Origin: Antedon mediterranea
Lineage: Eukaryota; Echinodermata; Crinoidea; Comatulida; Antedonidae
Reading direction: 5' to 3'
DNA: 64,000 nucleotides
Assembly: GCF_964355755.1 (NCBI RefSeq)
Contig: NC_092670.1
Span: 39,977,795 to 40,041,794 of the forward strand
Position 1 is the stretch's first letter, and each line of letters begins with the position of its first letter. Of the stretch, positions 32,901 through 45,600 are shown in pieces. A program made the position numbers and the translations under genes. The notes under the pieces are model-generated. The model saw nothing but the letters and a program-made list of their open reading frames with translations. It made no database searches and was not told the origin of the DNA.

Positions 32901-35900
32901 GTTTGTAAATATTGTATACAACAAGCTTCAACACAACCTATTCGTTGATATGCCATAATGAATTAGTACTTACATAATTTTATCTCTTCTTCTAAGCCTC
33001 TGCTCAAATTCCGATACATGCTTATGACTTGTGCTAAACGAATAAAATAAGTTCCAGCATGCATTCAAAATAATTGTATATACAATAATGAAATAATACA
33101 AATTATATCTCAATTCAATGAAAAACAATTTACTTTCTAGTAACATTTAACTATTTAAAATTAAGTTATATAGATTTGTAGGTAATGTTAACTAACCATC
33201 AGTCTGGTTAACACTCATTGGTGCTGGTACTGCTTGAGTCTGTAACATTATTGGAACATCGTGTACTGGTAGGTTACTTCTTGCAACATTTCTTGTCTCC
33301 AATGGCGAAACCGCGTTTTCCAGAATTTCTTGTATTTGGTTCACATTATCGAGTGCAATTGGTACTATACTGATCAGTGGTATATATCGCTTCATTTGAT
33401 CAGACAACTCCAGATCTTTGGTTATCTTAGATACATCTGAATGTATTTCGTGCTGTGGCCTATCCCCCTCGACCAGATCTCCAAGTCTCTTTAGTTGCTC
33501 TTGGAAGTCAAAATGTTTTAGAGCTTGGACATTGGATATGATGAGCCGTACATTATCTTTAATCGAAAGCAACAATCCAAAGAACTGATAAAATGGTCGT
33601 TGAATCCAGTCATCTCGACTCGGGAATCGTTCATATGCATTGATAACATCTTCAAGCGTCGGCGTTTCCTTCAACTTTACTGTCTGTCTAGTTTCTTGCT
33701 TTGATAGAAGGTGATCCAAATCTTCGATAAGCAAATTCATCGACCCTTTTAAACCATCCCAATTAGGTTTCATTTTGAGATACCAATCATTCAGAGATTG
33801 GTTTACTTGATGTTCTTTACCTAACAAAACTTGTCCTCCTGTCAAATTTCCCAAACCAGGATTTCCACCTTTTATAAACACACAATGTTAAAACCAAAAT
33901 GGTATTTCATCATTTTTGTTTTACCACCACCATTTTATAATTATCCTTATTACCTTATTATCTTAAAGTCCTGGTCATTATCATCTTTAATAGCCTCTTT
34001 TAAGATATTACCATACTATCACCATCATACATGGTTGCCCATGATCACTAAAAGTCACCCCATTGTCATTGTTTTCGTAATCAGAGTCATCATTATAAAC
34101 AGTCTTTGTAGTCGTCACGTCAGGCAGAATTGTACTAATTAATACGTATTATCGTTATTACTACAAAAACATCATTTTTGTCGCCGTCATCATTATCATA
34201 CCTTGTAACAATTCCCTGTCCCTTGCCTCTACGAGAGGAGGTCCTTGTTTAGCTGTCCCTATGCTAAGCAAGTTACGAACCATAGATTCTAAAATATATT
34301 GATAGTACACCTTCAATTTAGTTAATGGATAATATAATACAATTTACTAGAAAAAAGTTTCAATTTTAAGTTATTCTTACTAGGTCTATAAAAATCAGAA
34401 AATGAAAAAAACATAGCCATGGTGAGTTGAGGCGTGATGCTTGTTTACCTTTAATAGAAGATATACTCTTTTGTGAGATCATAAAAAAATTGTTACCTCA
34501 CTCATTTTTCCACCTTACACACTCAAATTCGATGTCTGTGAAGTTTAAGTTTAAGTATATAATTTAGATTAAGATGTATATGTCCCTTTGACTAATTCCA
34601 AAAAAAAATAATAATAGTTATTAACTTTCACCAAAAATTAGTCGAACAAAAAAATACTGAAATACAGACGTTTTTGTTCAAAAAATAACTTCCAGTCAAA
34701 GTTTTCGATCAAAACATATCTCATAATGCAACGCGCTTGTTTGGCTACTTTCATAAAACTTCCTCGTGATCTGTGTGAAAACACCTCCACTCAACCGTAA
34801 CGAGTTGTAAACAATCCTAAATTAGCATCATGCATAATACTTAATAGTAGGGCGGCCAATGTGAGCTTTTTCATCATGGGGGGCATTTTCTGTTAATAGC
34901 AGGCAACCATGTGGAATATATCCCTTATGAGATGACAAAAAAGATAGGGGTGGATGCCGCTCTCAAATTTCAGGTCAAAGGTCATTTTCAAGGTTATAAG
35001 GTCAAATATGGTAAAATAGAGGTTTAAGCTGTTTTCAACAACATATAAGCTAATTAAAAGAAATGTAACCATTATTGGATCATTATTGACATATTGCTGT
35101 AGATGGTGAAGTTCATCAATTTTTCAACTTACAAGTTTAAAGGTCATTTTCAAGGTCATAAGGTCAAATAGAACACAGACCTGTTAATTATCGGTATTAA
35201 TAATTGAAATAAATATAATTTTCATGATAGCCTGGGGCTGATGGTTATAGTGTGGTGTCAAAAAGACCAGAATTGTACTGGGAAGATTTTAAACTTTTTG
35301 AGTCACTCCTGGAAGGTGTTCAAGGAATGGAGAGGATGAGTCCTAGAGTATCAAAATAACCGAAATTGGAGGCTTACTGGAATGTCTTAAATTTCATTTA
35401 AAAACGGTCACAGAGGGTTTGTGGGTTGGGAGTAATGGGCGGCATGGGCACATGCCAATATTCGAAATTTTTCTGGGATGGAAGGAGGTAATGCTCTGAG
35501 GTGGGTATTTCTTCAAGCACTGATATATAATGCCTACTGGCCATCTGGGTAACGGCAAACGATTGAATCACAACCACATATGCATGCTTTCTGTAACAAC
35601 TTCATCTGGCTCTTTAGTTTACATACACATGTAACAAGTTCCAAACTGACAACTGGGTTAGGGGCTTCCAAACGACCCGATTCATTTAGGCCACATACTG
35701 ATAGCTCTGCCTGATAGTTGGCTCGTATGTTTAGGTTCTATGATGTCTGTATTCACCATAGGCGAGTTTTTTAATTTTAAGTGTTTCCCGAAGTAGAAAT
35801 ACAGGTACTTAAATATTTATTGAGTGAAGCGAAATACTTAATATTTAAGGGAAATATATATCACTAGTGTTAATGGTATATGGTCACTGAGTCTAGATGG

Positions 35901-38900
35901 AGGTAGCACCAAAGAGTAGTCTGTTATTATACAGTTCTGCTCAAGAGTACCATATATTTGGCAATATTAAACTTTAGTGTACACTGTACGTGGAAAGTCT
36001 TAATCTTAATCAATTCCATTTACAAGGAGTGGATGCGTTACAAATGATTTCCAGTATGACCTCTTCCCATAACCAGCAAATAATGACGTGCTGCAACCTG
36101 TAATGGCATGGAAGCTGGTTAGATTCTTAATAGGTTTTCAACCACTTTATTGTTCACTATACCAGACATCGTCCATACTATTGAAGGCTACTGTTACAAA
36201 GTGCATATCATTAATTAACATCAACTTTCATGTATAATTGCAAGCTCTTTGTTATTGACATAAAGAATGTCTAAAAACTTTGTGATATTTGTTCTCCTCC
36301 AAACCGATGAGTGTGGCCCAAAACACATACGGAAGTACAGATTAGTACATTGGGACTATCCTTTCAATCGTGTCACTGCTTTTATCCACCCCTTTCCAAT
36401 GTAATGATCAAATACAACAAAATGACGAAATATCTAGGTAACTTGAATAAATACTTGCATAGTCACCAAATGTTTACAGCCATGTTTACTGCATCCTATA
36501 GTGCATGACCATCATGTTTTTACTGTAAGTTTTCTTCTGGAACATCTGTCGGTATTTCAACGCCATCCATCAAGATATGTGAAGTCATATTTGGTTAAAG
36601 ATATTAAAATTGGGCTATGATCATATCCAATGGTTGATCAGCAGATTTTCTGTCAGTTTTTATATACTTTATCGAAACAGTTGCCTTATAGAAATCCGCA
36701 AAGGTTTAGAGCGATGCTTTCTCAGTGGTTCACGAAGTTCTAAGTTCTACTGTTTTTTTTCTTCCAATAAGTTGTTACTTTAAATATAAGATTTATTTAT
36801 TTTATTTTATTTTATTCATTTCGGCAATAAACATAAAATAATAATTACAAAAAAAAACATAGAAATATATATATATATATATATATATGAAAAACAAGAC
36901 ACGAGGCCGAGGAAAGACAAAAGCATTAAACAAAACGCTGTCACCGGTAAGGTGTGTCTCTCCAACACATAAATAACAAATAACAAGAATATATACTAAT
37001 ATAGTAGACATATCAATTCATTTAAAAATTTAAAAAGTTTCTCTCCGACATTTAAAATATAGCTTTAGAGATAATTTGAAATTATTAAAAGAACCATTAA
37101 CAAAAATATCGCGAATCTCATTGGGTATGGAATTCCAAGTTCTAGATCCTCTTTATCATCTGTCAGTTCGAAAGAATATTGTGTATTATGTGTGATTCGT
37201 GATCAGTCTGACCATGTCATGCTATCAATGAATTTAACAGCGTTTCATGTTATACCAATGATTCTATTTTGAATTGATCAATCATCCACTCAGTGTTTAG
37301 AATATTGGTTCTGATTAGTTTAGATAGGTAAATTTGTTTACCCTTTTAACCTCATTCTACAACGAATCCAATCGGTTTTTAAATGTGTCATTTCAGAAAT
37401 GACGACTTTGGTTGGCAAACTATTAAAATATATAATTAATAATTGTGAAATTTAGGTTTAAAAAGTCTAAGCTGATGTCCTCGTGTATTTCTGCTTAGAT
37501 TGCATCCCATTTGAAGGAAGTCTTCCTTGGCTACACCCTCGAAATCTTTTGAAAATTTTCAATCAAGTCACCATGAATTCGTCTGTCATACAGGGTTGTT
37601 AGGCCAAGAAACTTTAAACGATCTTCATATGAATAAGAATGGATAGCTGGAATTTGATTTGTCGCATGACGTTGTCCTCTTCAAGTGCGTTTATGTCTTT
37701 TTGGAGAAATGGATTTCATACCTGGACACAGTACGTAACGTAATTTTTGTAAATAACGTTAAAACCGTCTTTATCCATGTGTATAAAGGACTTCTTAATT
37801 ACTTAAGGAGTTTTATATTTGTTATCACCGTCAGCCATGATAGCATAGATGCGAAGGCCTCAAGAAGAAGTCCCCAATTGCCACTCCTTCCAACCTTGAT
37901 AAAGTCCAATAGTTAGGGTTTTTGAAAGCAAAGACTCGATACCCAGGTTTCTCTTTCGAGATTTCTTGAAACAACAAACTTCAATGAAAACTTGTATCAT
38001 TGAAATAACGAAAAAAATGTTTAAATAATTACATTATAGGGGGTCTCTGACCCAAACAAAAACTTCTTGACATTAGGTCATATAGGGGGTCTCTGTTTTC
38101 GAAATTTTTCTAAAAACAAATTTCTAAGTATTATTACATTATTATAGGTAATATTAATTAATTTTTCTAAAAACAAATTTCTAAATATTACTGTATTACA
38201 TTAATTATTATAGGTAATATTAATATTATAGTAAAAGACCAATCTTTTGGCACATATAACACTTGACCTATTTTTTCCGACAAAAATCAAAACCATGACT
38301 GGTGGACAACATGAAAAAGACAAATTTACAACAGACTGGGAAAAGCCGATTAAAAAACTGTGTGTACTTTACAGAAATATGTGAAAACAACATTTTGAGA
38401 AAATGACACTTTTATATTTAATTTCCTATGTTTTTATGTGTAAAATTAAATGTTTATCTCATAATTACTATAATATGAAGCATCAGTTGATCTTCAGATA
38501 CACTGTATACCTTTTTGGATAGATCTGATGATGTAGATGATTTTCCGTGAATAAAAAAAAATCCTATATTTTGACCTTGTTTGACCTCTTGACCACATAA
38601 ACTGACCTTAAAACCCAAAACTGAAGATGGCATCCACCCACCCCTATCGTTTTTGTCACCCCACAAAGGATACATTCAACATGGTTGCCTGCTATTAACA
38701 AAAAATTCCCCCCAAACTTTTTATAGAGGACTTTTGTGTATTTGGCCTCTCTACTATAATGAATACTCGTGGTTTGAAATCTTTGTTTACTTTCGCTCGC
38801 GACGATTTTAGTTAATTACGTAAACTTGTTTTTGGCTCGATTTTTCGACTTAAAGTGAATAACTTTAATATTACTTTGATATGGCCAATTTAAATTTAAA

Positions 38901-39949
38901 TAAATATTTTGACCTTCATTTTATGTGTTTCAAGGGACAAGGGACAATACATCTTTAAATAAATAATTATTATGATTTTATATGATCTAAATATACCTTG
39001 AAAAGCTTGTAACGGTAACTGTCCAGGTGCAGCCATCATTGCTCCTGGTGCAGACAGAAATGTTCCTGGTGCAGCCATTGCTCCTAGTGCAGCCATCATT
39101 GCTTCAGACGCAGCCAGACCTTTTCCTGATGATTGAAACATTGTTCCTTGTCCATTCCTCATTGGTGATTGCGCAATCGCCATTGTGCCTTGTTCAGTTA
39201 GTCCTGAATTAAAATCTAACTTCATGGGAACCAGGCCCGTCGACGAAGCATCCAACCTTGTGTGAGGCAAACCTACACAACATAAATCATGCATCAGTTA
39301 CTTTATTTACCAAGAGAACATAGGCCTACGAGGAAAACATGGTGCCCTTTTCTGTTGTGTTGTGTGTTTGTCAATTTTATTTATTGAACTCAGCTAGTGA
39401 ACTATAATTTGTTAACGTTCTGGTATCGAAGATAATACTCTTGGTTCTTTTTCGAGATAAAATTTCCAAAAATCATCGAACCCAAATTTTTAAAAATATT
39501 TCATAATTAATTATAAACCCATGTTCAAACGTATAATAATAATATCAAGTGCAATCTTTTAAAGTAAAGTCTAGTAACTGAGAAAGGTGGTCAGATCTTT
39601 TGTATAATTTTTAAAGTAAATTGCGTGACCTTTGACCTCACATGTTTATTTTCACTATGATTCACTGAGAATCGGGTAGATCTTGACACTAACTATGAAC
39701 CCCATCCTATTATTTTTACTTTTTTAATTCAGGGTAGAGGCTACCGTTATCTTGAAAAGATGGTCACATGTACTGTACTGTACCTTATCTGAAAGGGAGC
39801 ACCTAAAGGTGTGTCGTTTACCGCCAATTTACATTATTGAAAATGTATTTTAAGCAAAGTCTTGATTGCTGTATTATATAAAAAATTATTACTATTAATT
39901 ATACTAACTACCGAAGAATAGTTGGGATTAATTTACCTCTAAAAGCCAT
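29913..39949 (-). CDS. Gene C: complete ZU5-linker-death protein, 852 aa
   Basis: Ten coding exons with matching phases: 39937-39949, 38997-39272, 34202-34288, 33197-33868, 32974-33033, 32438-32506, 31663-32303, 31268-31411, 30768-30968 and 29913-30308. They sum to 853 codons including the stop. Residues 5-96 are Ala/Met/Gly-rich low complexity (APGAMMAAPG). Residues 126-349 form an all-helical module of unknown family (RPFYQFFGLLLSIKDNVRLI). ZU5 is at about 434-570 (FIPEGAIPRGT, CGPPGTTFDV). A conserved linker follows (607-721, with ELWYEKNEDGCDLP), then a death domain at about 751-832 (DWRALADGMGI). There is no signal peptide or membrane segment. ZU5-death pairs are known from UNC5, PIDD and ankyrins, so a cytosolic signalling or death-fold scaffold is likely. 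Exons 1-6 are phase 1-1; linker exons are phase 0-0. The donor of exon 9 is the least certain boundary. Confidence 0.8.
34846..38757. mobile_element. Inverted-end DNA transposon in intron 2 of gene C
   Basis: Left end TAGTAGGGCGGCCAATG and right end (reverse complement) TAGTAGAGAGGCCAAATA agree. Similarity continues inward (GTTAATAGCAGGCAACCATG; GATAGGGGTGG; repeated AAGGTCA words). The ~3.9-kb interior has no transposase ORF and contains a nested LINE remnant. Confidence 0.65.
36800..37650 (-). mobile_element. CR1/L2-like LINE 3' remnant
   Basis: The minus strand encodes the conserved RT C-terminus YEDRLKFLGLTTLYDRRIHG, then TRGHQLRLF, and WNSIPNEIRD with stops between, then an AT-rich tail with an (AT)n run at 36867-36889. 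Nested inside the intronic DNA transposon. Confidence 0.75.
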
Positions 39950-42598
39950 TTTCCGACGGGATTCAGATTGGTCCGTTTGAAAATACCCTTTTCCCTGGAC
40001 GTGTTGCTTGGGGAAATATGGAATGGTCTTGTATTCATGTATAATTCATAAATAATACGATACGCCTATGATAAGGTCGGAACTACTTCATGGTTTGTGA
40101 CGTATGAGCCAATGGCATGGTTACTTTCTGTTGTACTGTAACATAACATATGAACTCAGCTAAATCATGTCATTGAGTGAGTGTTGAATCATGAAAAGTA
40201 GTCCTTCTACATATGGACTTTGCCTACTGAATGACAAAGAAAGAATAAGAAAATACTTTAATGATAGGCCTACATTGACACGTCACTCCGCAGTATTAAA
40301 AGATTTAAAAAAAAGAACATAAATCCGTATAAAGTATTCACAAGAAATGTTATTCACCCAGCAAATTTAGAATTTGGATTACAATGTCTGTAAACATAAA
40401 CGTTTTCTATTTCGTTGTTTCTGTAGAATCTATGCTATTCAAAATTTCATCTTTCTTTCTTCTTTTTTGGATTGTGGTACAAAACATAAATTAACGATTA
40501 ACAAATGCAACTTGAGGGAAAACACATACATCTCATAGAGAGAAAAAAAATTGCAACATCATTATTTATATTGATCTCTATAATAGTCATGACGATTATA
40601 CAGAGAGAGGGAAAATGTTTGTAACAAATTATTATCTGGAACAATCGAACGACATGTTGACACACGAATGAACACTTTGTTAAAATCAATGATTCCATTG
40701 AATTTGGAAATTCCAGTTTTCGACGTTGCAGGAAGTTGCGGATTGATATCATGCATGTCTGGTATATGTACATTTTACATCCTCCACATTCAGCCCAACC
40801 TTTAGACCTGGCGGCATCGCCATTTTATTTATTTTTTATATTTTTGTATATATTTTTACATTGAAGTTAATGTATTTCTGTACGGTAAGTTGTATTTTAA
40901 CTAATTCAACATTAATACTTGTTAGCTTATTTTTTATTTCCGCGTTCAGTAAGCATAGGTTATATAGGTAAAACCAACTATAAACGACAAAATAAGGCAG
41001 TCATTGGATAGATCGATCAGCTGATGGGATTATTAGTTGAATTCGTTTTAGTGACCGAAATATATAATTATAACAATTACTGATTCTACATAACTGAAAA
41101 TAAATTAATTAATGTAGTTGTATATATTTTTGTATTTGCTTTAGATAGAAACAAAGTGCATGGTACTATGACGACAAAATCATCACGTGACTACGATGTT
41201 TAACAGACTATACGCTTTGTAACGGCTTTATAGACCATGCCAATACTGTATAATGTATCTCTTTCCCAGTTCAAAAGCATTGCGTAAACGTTTCATCAGT
41301 TTAGTAACAAAATTAAAATTCAATTTGTTGAATAACACAAATTATGATTATAAAACAAAACAAACGTTTTTGTGCTAGAGAAAACTAATAGGAAATGCTT
41401 TAAGGTTAGCTCAACCAGTATAACAAGTTAGATGAATCCGTAATTTTAAATGAATGTCACATACGCAATAGAGATACCCGATTCTCAGTACTGTAGGCCT
41501 ATCTCCAAATACGACAATATTTGCCCAGTAAAGCCTAACATAGGAATATTCGGTATTATATAACACCTATATAAATTCCTGTCATTTGATTGGACGAATG
41601 TGGGTCACATGGCGTGCAATAGTACGCACTATTCAACGATCGTTAAATAGTACTTTTTGAAACATTTTTGTGTACGAAAAAAAAACGTCTAGATGTTATA
41701 TAAAACAAATAATGAATGTTTTGTATTCGTGTAATGGTACAAATAATGGCACTTGGTGAATGATGAAAGGTTATATCAACTCGGCTTTGCCTCGTTGATA
41801 TAACCTTTCATCATTCACCTCGTGCCATTATTTGTACCATTGCACTCATAAACATTCATTATTTGTATAATATAGCATATCATGTGTAGGCCTTTGCCTA
41901 CCATGTAGTGTCTTCAAATTTAAGGAGTGGGTATGAAACTACATTAGCGCCGTATAATATAAGATTATATGTTAAAGGTTAGGTTATGGTACGTCTAGAT
42001 ACAGTACCGATAATCGGCTTATAGCTTAAGTTTTAAAAAGTGTGGAAGGGAAAAAGCTACACACAAAATACATTGACAAAACAATACCGGATAGACATAG
42101 ACAAAGAATATGTTGACTGTCCATGATTCAATTCAATACAATTGGTGTGCTTTATATTATTAATTTAATCATGTTCAATATTTTTTTTTTAACTCTATAT
42201 AATCCAAACATAATCCGTATAACACCTCACATCTATGTTGGACTGGTCACGGAGGAATTACTCAACGTTTTGTTTTTATAATAATAAACAAAATGTTTTA
42301 ATGACTTTTAATTTATTGTATCAAGTTATGAGGTTAAGAAAAATAGTGATAAAATCAGTTGTAACTAATTCATTGAAACTAACTACTAACTCTTTTATCA
42401 CAATATGGAACTTAAGTTACTTATGTTAAAGATGTTAATTAACGTAATAATCATAATAATACAGTAAATACAATCTTCTAATGTATTCAAATAGATATCA
42501 TTGCTAGTAATCATTTGTAGTAAGCCTGTAAAATAATAATGTAATTTTTAAGGTGCGTTGCTAAATGTATTCTAAATAAAAAGTTCTATTTATTTCAG
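39950..42598. other. Divergent intergenic region between genes C and F
   Basis: 2.6 kb between the start of C (minus) and the first recognised coding exon of F (plus). It must contain the promoter of C and probably that of F, but no core promoter element was pinned down. A long hairpin lies at 41702-41873. Confidence 0.5.
41702..41873. repeat. Long near-perfect hairpin
   Basis: Arms of about 78 bp (41702-41780 and 41795-41873) with a short loop (TCGGCTTTGCCTCG region). Both arms read ACAAATAATGAATGTTT ... AATGATGAAAGGTTATATCA. It is most likely a palindromic MITE. Confidence 0.85.
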
Positions 42599-42603
42599 TA
42601 ACC

Positions 42604-45600
42604 ATGGCAGTTGCTGGTCCAATAACACTACCATTGACAGAAAAATCAAATTCACTTACATTTTCAAAGTCATTAGGCGTATGGTCAAAGAGGAGTTCAG
42701 ACCAAGTGAATATCGGCATAAGTAAATTTATAGAGCCTCAATGGAACCTGATTAAGAAAAATCCTGATGTCGTCCAAAACTGCATAAAAAAATCACTTAT
42801 TGAACATCGGAAACTTCTGCATTGTAAAGACCCAAGCCAGAAAGTAACTCCATCATTTAATGAAGCATTGTATGTATTGATGTGTATGTACATCGCAAAT
42901 TCTGACCCAAATGTTAGGCGTTTCATTGATGTCGGTAATTATCTCCAAGCCCTGGTGAAAAAACTAACCGAGATGGATCAGTTTCTCGGAAACTTTGCAT
43001 GCTTCGAACCGACACGAAAGAAGTACTCTACAACCCTAAAAAAGATAATAACACTGGTATTTGAATATTCAAATAATGCACTCATGCACAAAACATTTAA
43101 GAAAACTAATTTAGATAGAGCATACGCCTTACTCTTTAGTGTTGTGCCGAAAACACTCGAGAACATTAAAAGTATTGTAGAGACTATCTGTTCAGCGATG
43201 ATAGGAGATGACGTGAAAGTGACTCAAGAAGAAATCGATCGACAAACAATTGAAGGTAGCATTATTATTGACCATTATTTCTGGTTTGGTAAGTACATTT
43301 GTTTGGGATTTCTAAAGTCATCCTATAATTTATGTTTTATAATAAATCTATAATAAATGTTATTTTTGGTGTAGGAGTATTTAGTTCAGTTAGTTTATGT
43401 AATAAAACAATATTGAAACAATATTGAAACAAGTAATCAAACAAGCATCAAAAGCAATTAGCAAAATCATTAGTATTAATAGTTACATTTTGATATCAAG
43501 ATTATGCCTATACTACTAAATGGAAACGAAATAAAGAAATTAATATTTTAACACCAACAGTTCTAATAGGCCTAAATAAATACATTCTCTGAATTACGAG
43601 AAAATAATCACCAAAATATAGCCATTGCATGAAAATGTGGTCGATTTACTTTCAATTGCATTCCATGTTTATTTCAATTTAAATTATATTTTAGCATCCA
43701 CTGTATCAAGTAATTTATGTAATTGTTATGTATTATAATTTATAAGGGTGGACCATGAGACTTTACATGATGGGTTAGCCTAGGGTAGAAGGACTATACA
43801 AAGTATATTTAGTTGGCAACTGAAACAACAGAATATTGAAAGAAAGAAGATTTTTAAAAGTTATATTTGGAGGAAATAATATTAACTCTAGTTGGTATTT
43901 GCTTGGGTAGCCACTGCAACTACCCAAGCAAATACTGTACGACGTACTAGCAAAAAAGGATTCGTTGAAATTTTCCATTTAACACGAATAACAAGACTTC
44001 ACTTCATTAGCCAATTCAAAGCCAAAATCCCAGCATTACTGTAAATGTTTAAAATTCCTACCCTATTATTGATAATAATCTACTAAGTATGGTTTTTTAT
44101 TTACCGTCAATGTTTTTTATAGTGGATGACGAAGATCTATTGAGGGAAAATGACAGATTGAGAGAATTATTGGATGAAAAAACTAAAGGTACGGTACATT
44201 AAGTATATCAATGTTTTGGTATAATTATCGGATATCGTAAATTTATAATTAAATGTGAATAGTGAATTGAAAAAAAATATGGGCCTAATAACAATTATAA
44301 ATTTACGATATCCGATAATTATCGCATAAACACAATAGAGAAATAAAAGAAAACAAATATATATATATAACATATACAATTTGCATACAATATAAAATAC
44401 TATTACTACTCTTAGCGGATAAACATAAGCAGATATACATATTAACGACGTAGTTTAGTTACGTTTGAATGCATGCGTCTAAATAAGGAACATGAAATGA
44501 AATTTAAAATTATATTCTGACATTATTTTATTTAACAGGGTTCGATGAGCAAGCAAAGACAATTTTGAAACTGCAGAAATTACTTGATGAGCAAGCAAAA
44601 GGTATCATCAAAAAGATAATAAATTACAAGATACGACTTCAGAATAATGAAGTCTGTCAATTACAATGATGGGACGTAGTAAAATGCTGTTTTCGCCGTC
44701 TGAACTGTCGTTTATTCGTCCGTTACGATCCACGTTTGAATATTTTCATATATAATCTGTGGTACAGTTACGAATATTATATTATTATTATACTATTAAT
44801 TTTCACATTTTATTTATCATACATTTGCTTAAACTTTTTTTTCTCAGAAAACAAGAACCTTCTATTAGAATTGAGTGGCAAAACTACTGATGGTAAGCCA
44901 ATCGCGATTTTTGTTTACTAATCAGACAATGGAAAGCTTCGCATAGACATAGCCTAAACAATTTCTTTTTTTTAAGTTGCAAAATAGCGAATATAATTGA
45001 GAATTGAGCTTAGATTTTTCGGAATTTTCGGAAATATACCACTAACATGTGCATAGTAAAGACAAATCTGAGATGAATAAATTAAAAAGCCATTTTGTGT
45101 CTGCATTTTTAAAAGTTAAAAAATACGAATACAAATAAAAAGGCAAAATTAACGATTATTGAAGAACCAAAATCGCGTTGTCTGACAGACTATAATAAAC
45201 TTCTAGTTGACTATGACATGGCCTATGACATGGCCTATGACATGGCCTATGACATGGCCTATTCTTTTTAGGAGGATAATATATCTTTGACACACGATAA
45301 ATATAAATTTGATAAATTCGCCTAGTTCAAACGGGCCTTAATAATAAAAAAGATGTAACTATATCGCTAATATGTAACCAGGGCTACAGTGGCGTAGGCT
45401 AGCCACTAGTACTGGTCACCTTGCTAGGTGCAATGTGTGTCGCAAAACGAGCATGCCTTTCTATTCCGTCATTAATATTATATTTCCGGATAAATGACCA
45501 AGTGGGTTTTGATCACTGGTAACGAATTCATCATTGCCACTATCAAAAATTGTATCATAATTATTATAATATAACGGTTGTTTTTGTTGTATTTAGAAGG

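Noticed and set aside
39027-39212. Plus-strand frame with QPSLL repeats
   Set aside because: Antisense shadow of exon 2 of gene C.
39626-39638. Perfect DR1 site TGACCTTTGACCT in intron 1 of gene C
   Set aside because: TGACCTTTGAC words are part of dispersed repeats in this window, so a regulatory role is not supported.
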